Below, piece by piece: positions 6,668 to 7,736 of a DNA stretch of 7,736 nucleotides; position 1 is the stretch's first letter, and every line of letters starts with the position of its first letter. The notes under the pieces are model-generated. The model was not told the origin of the DNA. It made no database searches and worked only from the letters and a program-made list of their open reading frames with translations. A program made the position numbers and the translations under genes. Origin of the DNA: Desulfovibrio sp. (GTDB lineage Bacteria > Desulfobacterota > Desulfovibrionia > Desulfovibrionales > Desulfovibrionaceae). The stretch is taken from contig JAIWOE010000177.1 of assembly GCA_020217165.1 (NCBI GenBank), forward strand, positions 1 through 7,736. Reading direction: 5' to 3'.

Positions 6668-6687
6668 GCGAGCGAGAGGTGAGTTCA

Positions 6688-6723
6688 TTTCCCAGCAGTC
6701 ACCAGTGGATGATTGCTGGGGAA
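6688..6723. repeat. Inverted repeat in the divergent control region
   Basis: CCCAGCA (6691-6697) and TGCTGGG (6714-6720) are perfect complements, extended on the outside by TTT (6688-6690) against GAA (6721-6723) with one G-T pair. The 16-base loop holds CACCAGTG, itself nearly palindromic. It would fall in the 5' leader of the moaE-like transcript or act as an operator between the divergent genes. Confidence 0.45.
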
Positions 6724-6731
6724 CGGAGTGC

Positions 6732-6746
6732 GCGCCAGGGTGGCGC
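6732..6746. repeat. Short perfect inverted repeat, divergent control region
   Basis: GCGCCA (6732-6737) and TGGCGC (6741-6746) surround GGG. The compact dyad resembles a protein-binding half-site pair as much as an RNA hairpin. It sits 8 bases from the preceding inverted repeat. No convincing -35/-10 or -24/-12 promoter could be named in this gap. Confidence 0.4.
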
Positions 6747-6826
6747 CTTCGGAAGACGGACGGATTTCGTCGAACATTGTGCAACACAGATGTGGCGCAT
6801 GCCGGTGCAGCGTTGCCGAGGCGATG

Positions 6827-7736
6827 ATGGAACGCGATCAAATAGCAGATCTCCTTAAAAAACTGCCCACCCTGGCAAACACCCGCATGTCCGGACATGG
6901 GCATGCCGTGTGGATTTCCTGGCGCGGGGAGCAGGCTGCCGCCATGTCCCAGACGTTTTTGGACTACGGTGGCATTCACATGGTGTCCGACCGCCACCAG
7001 GCCCTGTGGTTCTTCTTTACCACGGATGTCTTCCTGGCCCTGGCCCGGCTGGAAATCTGGGCCCGGCTCAATCCCCTGCCCGTGTTCGTGCAGGTGATGC
7101 CCGCCAGCCTGCCCGTGGGGTTCAAGCTGGAAACCTCCCTGGGGTTGGAAAGCTCCCTTACCAAGCAGCAGGCCCCGGTGGTGGACGAATTCACCGTGTT
7201 CGTGCACCCCAAAAGCATGGAGGCTGCCAAGTCCATCCCGGGCCTCACCTTTGTGGATGCCCCCAAAACAGCCGGCCTGGCCCCGCAGCTGTGGAAGCAT
7301 TTCGACGCAGACCAGCGGCTGCCGTATACCACCTCCCTGGGGTGGTACATGGTGCTCAAACCCTTGGGGAGCGCCATCGACAAGGCCTTCCAGACCGGCT
7401 GGCGGGAGTTCTTCCACGTGGTGGAGCCACTCACCAAGCGCCTCAAGTTACAGTATATCACCCACGATTTTTTTGTCATGCTCCCCCTGAGCAACCTACG
7501 GGAGCTGCGGCAGTGGTGCAAGGAATTCCTGGTGCTGGTGGAGCAGGCCAAGCAGGAGGGCGGCGCCTACTGGCCCTGTGTGCAGGGTATTGTGGAGAAA
7601 AAAGGTCTGAATTTCAATACCGAGCTCTACAAGAAGGTGCTCCTGGATTGGGATCAGCTGGCGCCGGATTTTCCGCACATGTCCTACCGCACGGCCCTGT
7701 TGCTGGGGGAGGGCTTCCGCATCAACGACGTACGCT
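6827..7736 (+). CDS. Large protein of unknown function (N-terminal 303 residues, runs off window)
   Basis: The frame is open from ATG 6827 to the last base with no stop, so the C-terminus is missing. I do not recognise the family. The protein begins MERDQIADLLKKLPTLANTR, continues with HAVWISWRGEQAAAMSQTF and a hydrophobic aromatic stretch (ALWFFFTTDVFLALARLEIW, about residues 61-80), and is rich in Trp, Phe and Leu throughout. The stretch is too mixed to call a membrane segment, and there is no signal peptide. No Walker, zinc or nuclease motif was seen. GAGG (6818-6821) lies 5 bases before ATG 6827; ATG 6824 is too close to it. Codon use is typical of the neighbours, so it appears native. 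The gene is divergent from the moaE-like gene, with 171 bases between starts, so shared regulation is possible. Confidence 0.72.
   Translation, partial: MERDQIADLLKKLPTLANTRMSGHGHAVWISWRGEQAAAMSQTFLDYGGIHMVSDRHQALWFFFTTDVFLALARLEIWARLNPLPVFVQVMPASLPVGFKLETSLGLESSLTKQQAPVVDEFTVFVHPKSMEAAKSIPGLTFVDAPKTAGLAPQLWKHFDADQRLPYTTSLGWYMVLKPLGSAIDKAFQTGWREFFHVVEPLTKRLKLQYITHDFFVMLPLSNLRELRQWCKEFLVLVEQAKQEGGAYWPCVQGIVEKKGLNFNTELYKKVLLDWDQLAPDFPHMSYRTALLLGEGFRINDVR

Noticed and set aside
6656..7417. Upstream in-frame extension of the moaE-like gene to 378 residues
   Set aside because: The extra 254 residues are antisense to the uncharacterised plus-strand gene and show no MoaE character; AGGAGG at 6662-6667 marks the real start.
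1..7736. tRNA, rRNA, CRISPR arrays, insertion sequences or attachment sites
   Set aside because: No cloverleaf, regular direct-repeat spacing, transposase or integrase motif, or flanking duplication was seen on reading through.

Overview
This is a high-GC, gene-dense stretch of a bacterial chromosome. The gene families and the style of the proteins look like a sulfate-reducing deltaproteobacterium, probably a Desulfovibrio relative. That assignment is an inference from gene character; no rRNA or other marker is present.

Layout. (a) 1-1439, plus strand: the end of a PilT-type pilus retraction ATPase, then a complete second PilT/PilU-family ATPase. Tandem pilT-pilU pairs are typical of twitching motility loci. 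(b) 1440-2274: a 223-base gap containing inverted repeats, then a 203-residue protein with an N-terminal MJ0042-type zinc ribbon and what looks like a degenerate response-regulator receiver fold. (c) 2330-5876, plus strand: a metallo-beta-lactamase-fold hydrolase, then, 16 bases later, a large double-AAA+ disaggregase that best matches the type VI secretion ATPase ClpV/TssH. No other recognisable T6SS gene lies in the window. (d) 5877-6200: a 150-base leader with two hairpins, then a 57-residue acidic small protein with a strong Shine-Dalgarno. (e) 6219-6262: a long hairpin between convergent genes. (f) 6281-6655, minus strand: a compact MoaE-like protein (molybdopterin synthase large subunit family). 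(g) 6656-6826: a divergent control region with inverted repeats. (h) 6827-end, plus strand: a large protein of unknown function that runs off the window.

The pilus ATPases form one functional unit (pilus retraction). The MBL hydrolase and ClpV are close enough to be co-transcribed, but no shared pathway is evident. The MoaE-like gene and the unknown gene share a divergent intergenic region. I found no tRNA, rRNA, CRISPR array, insertion sequence or integrase. No clearly new system can be shown. The observations most worth following are the zinc-ribbon/pseudo-receiver protein, the ClpV outside a visible T6SS cluster, and the uncharacterised gene divergent from moaE.
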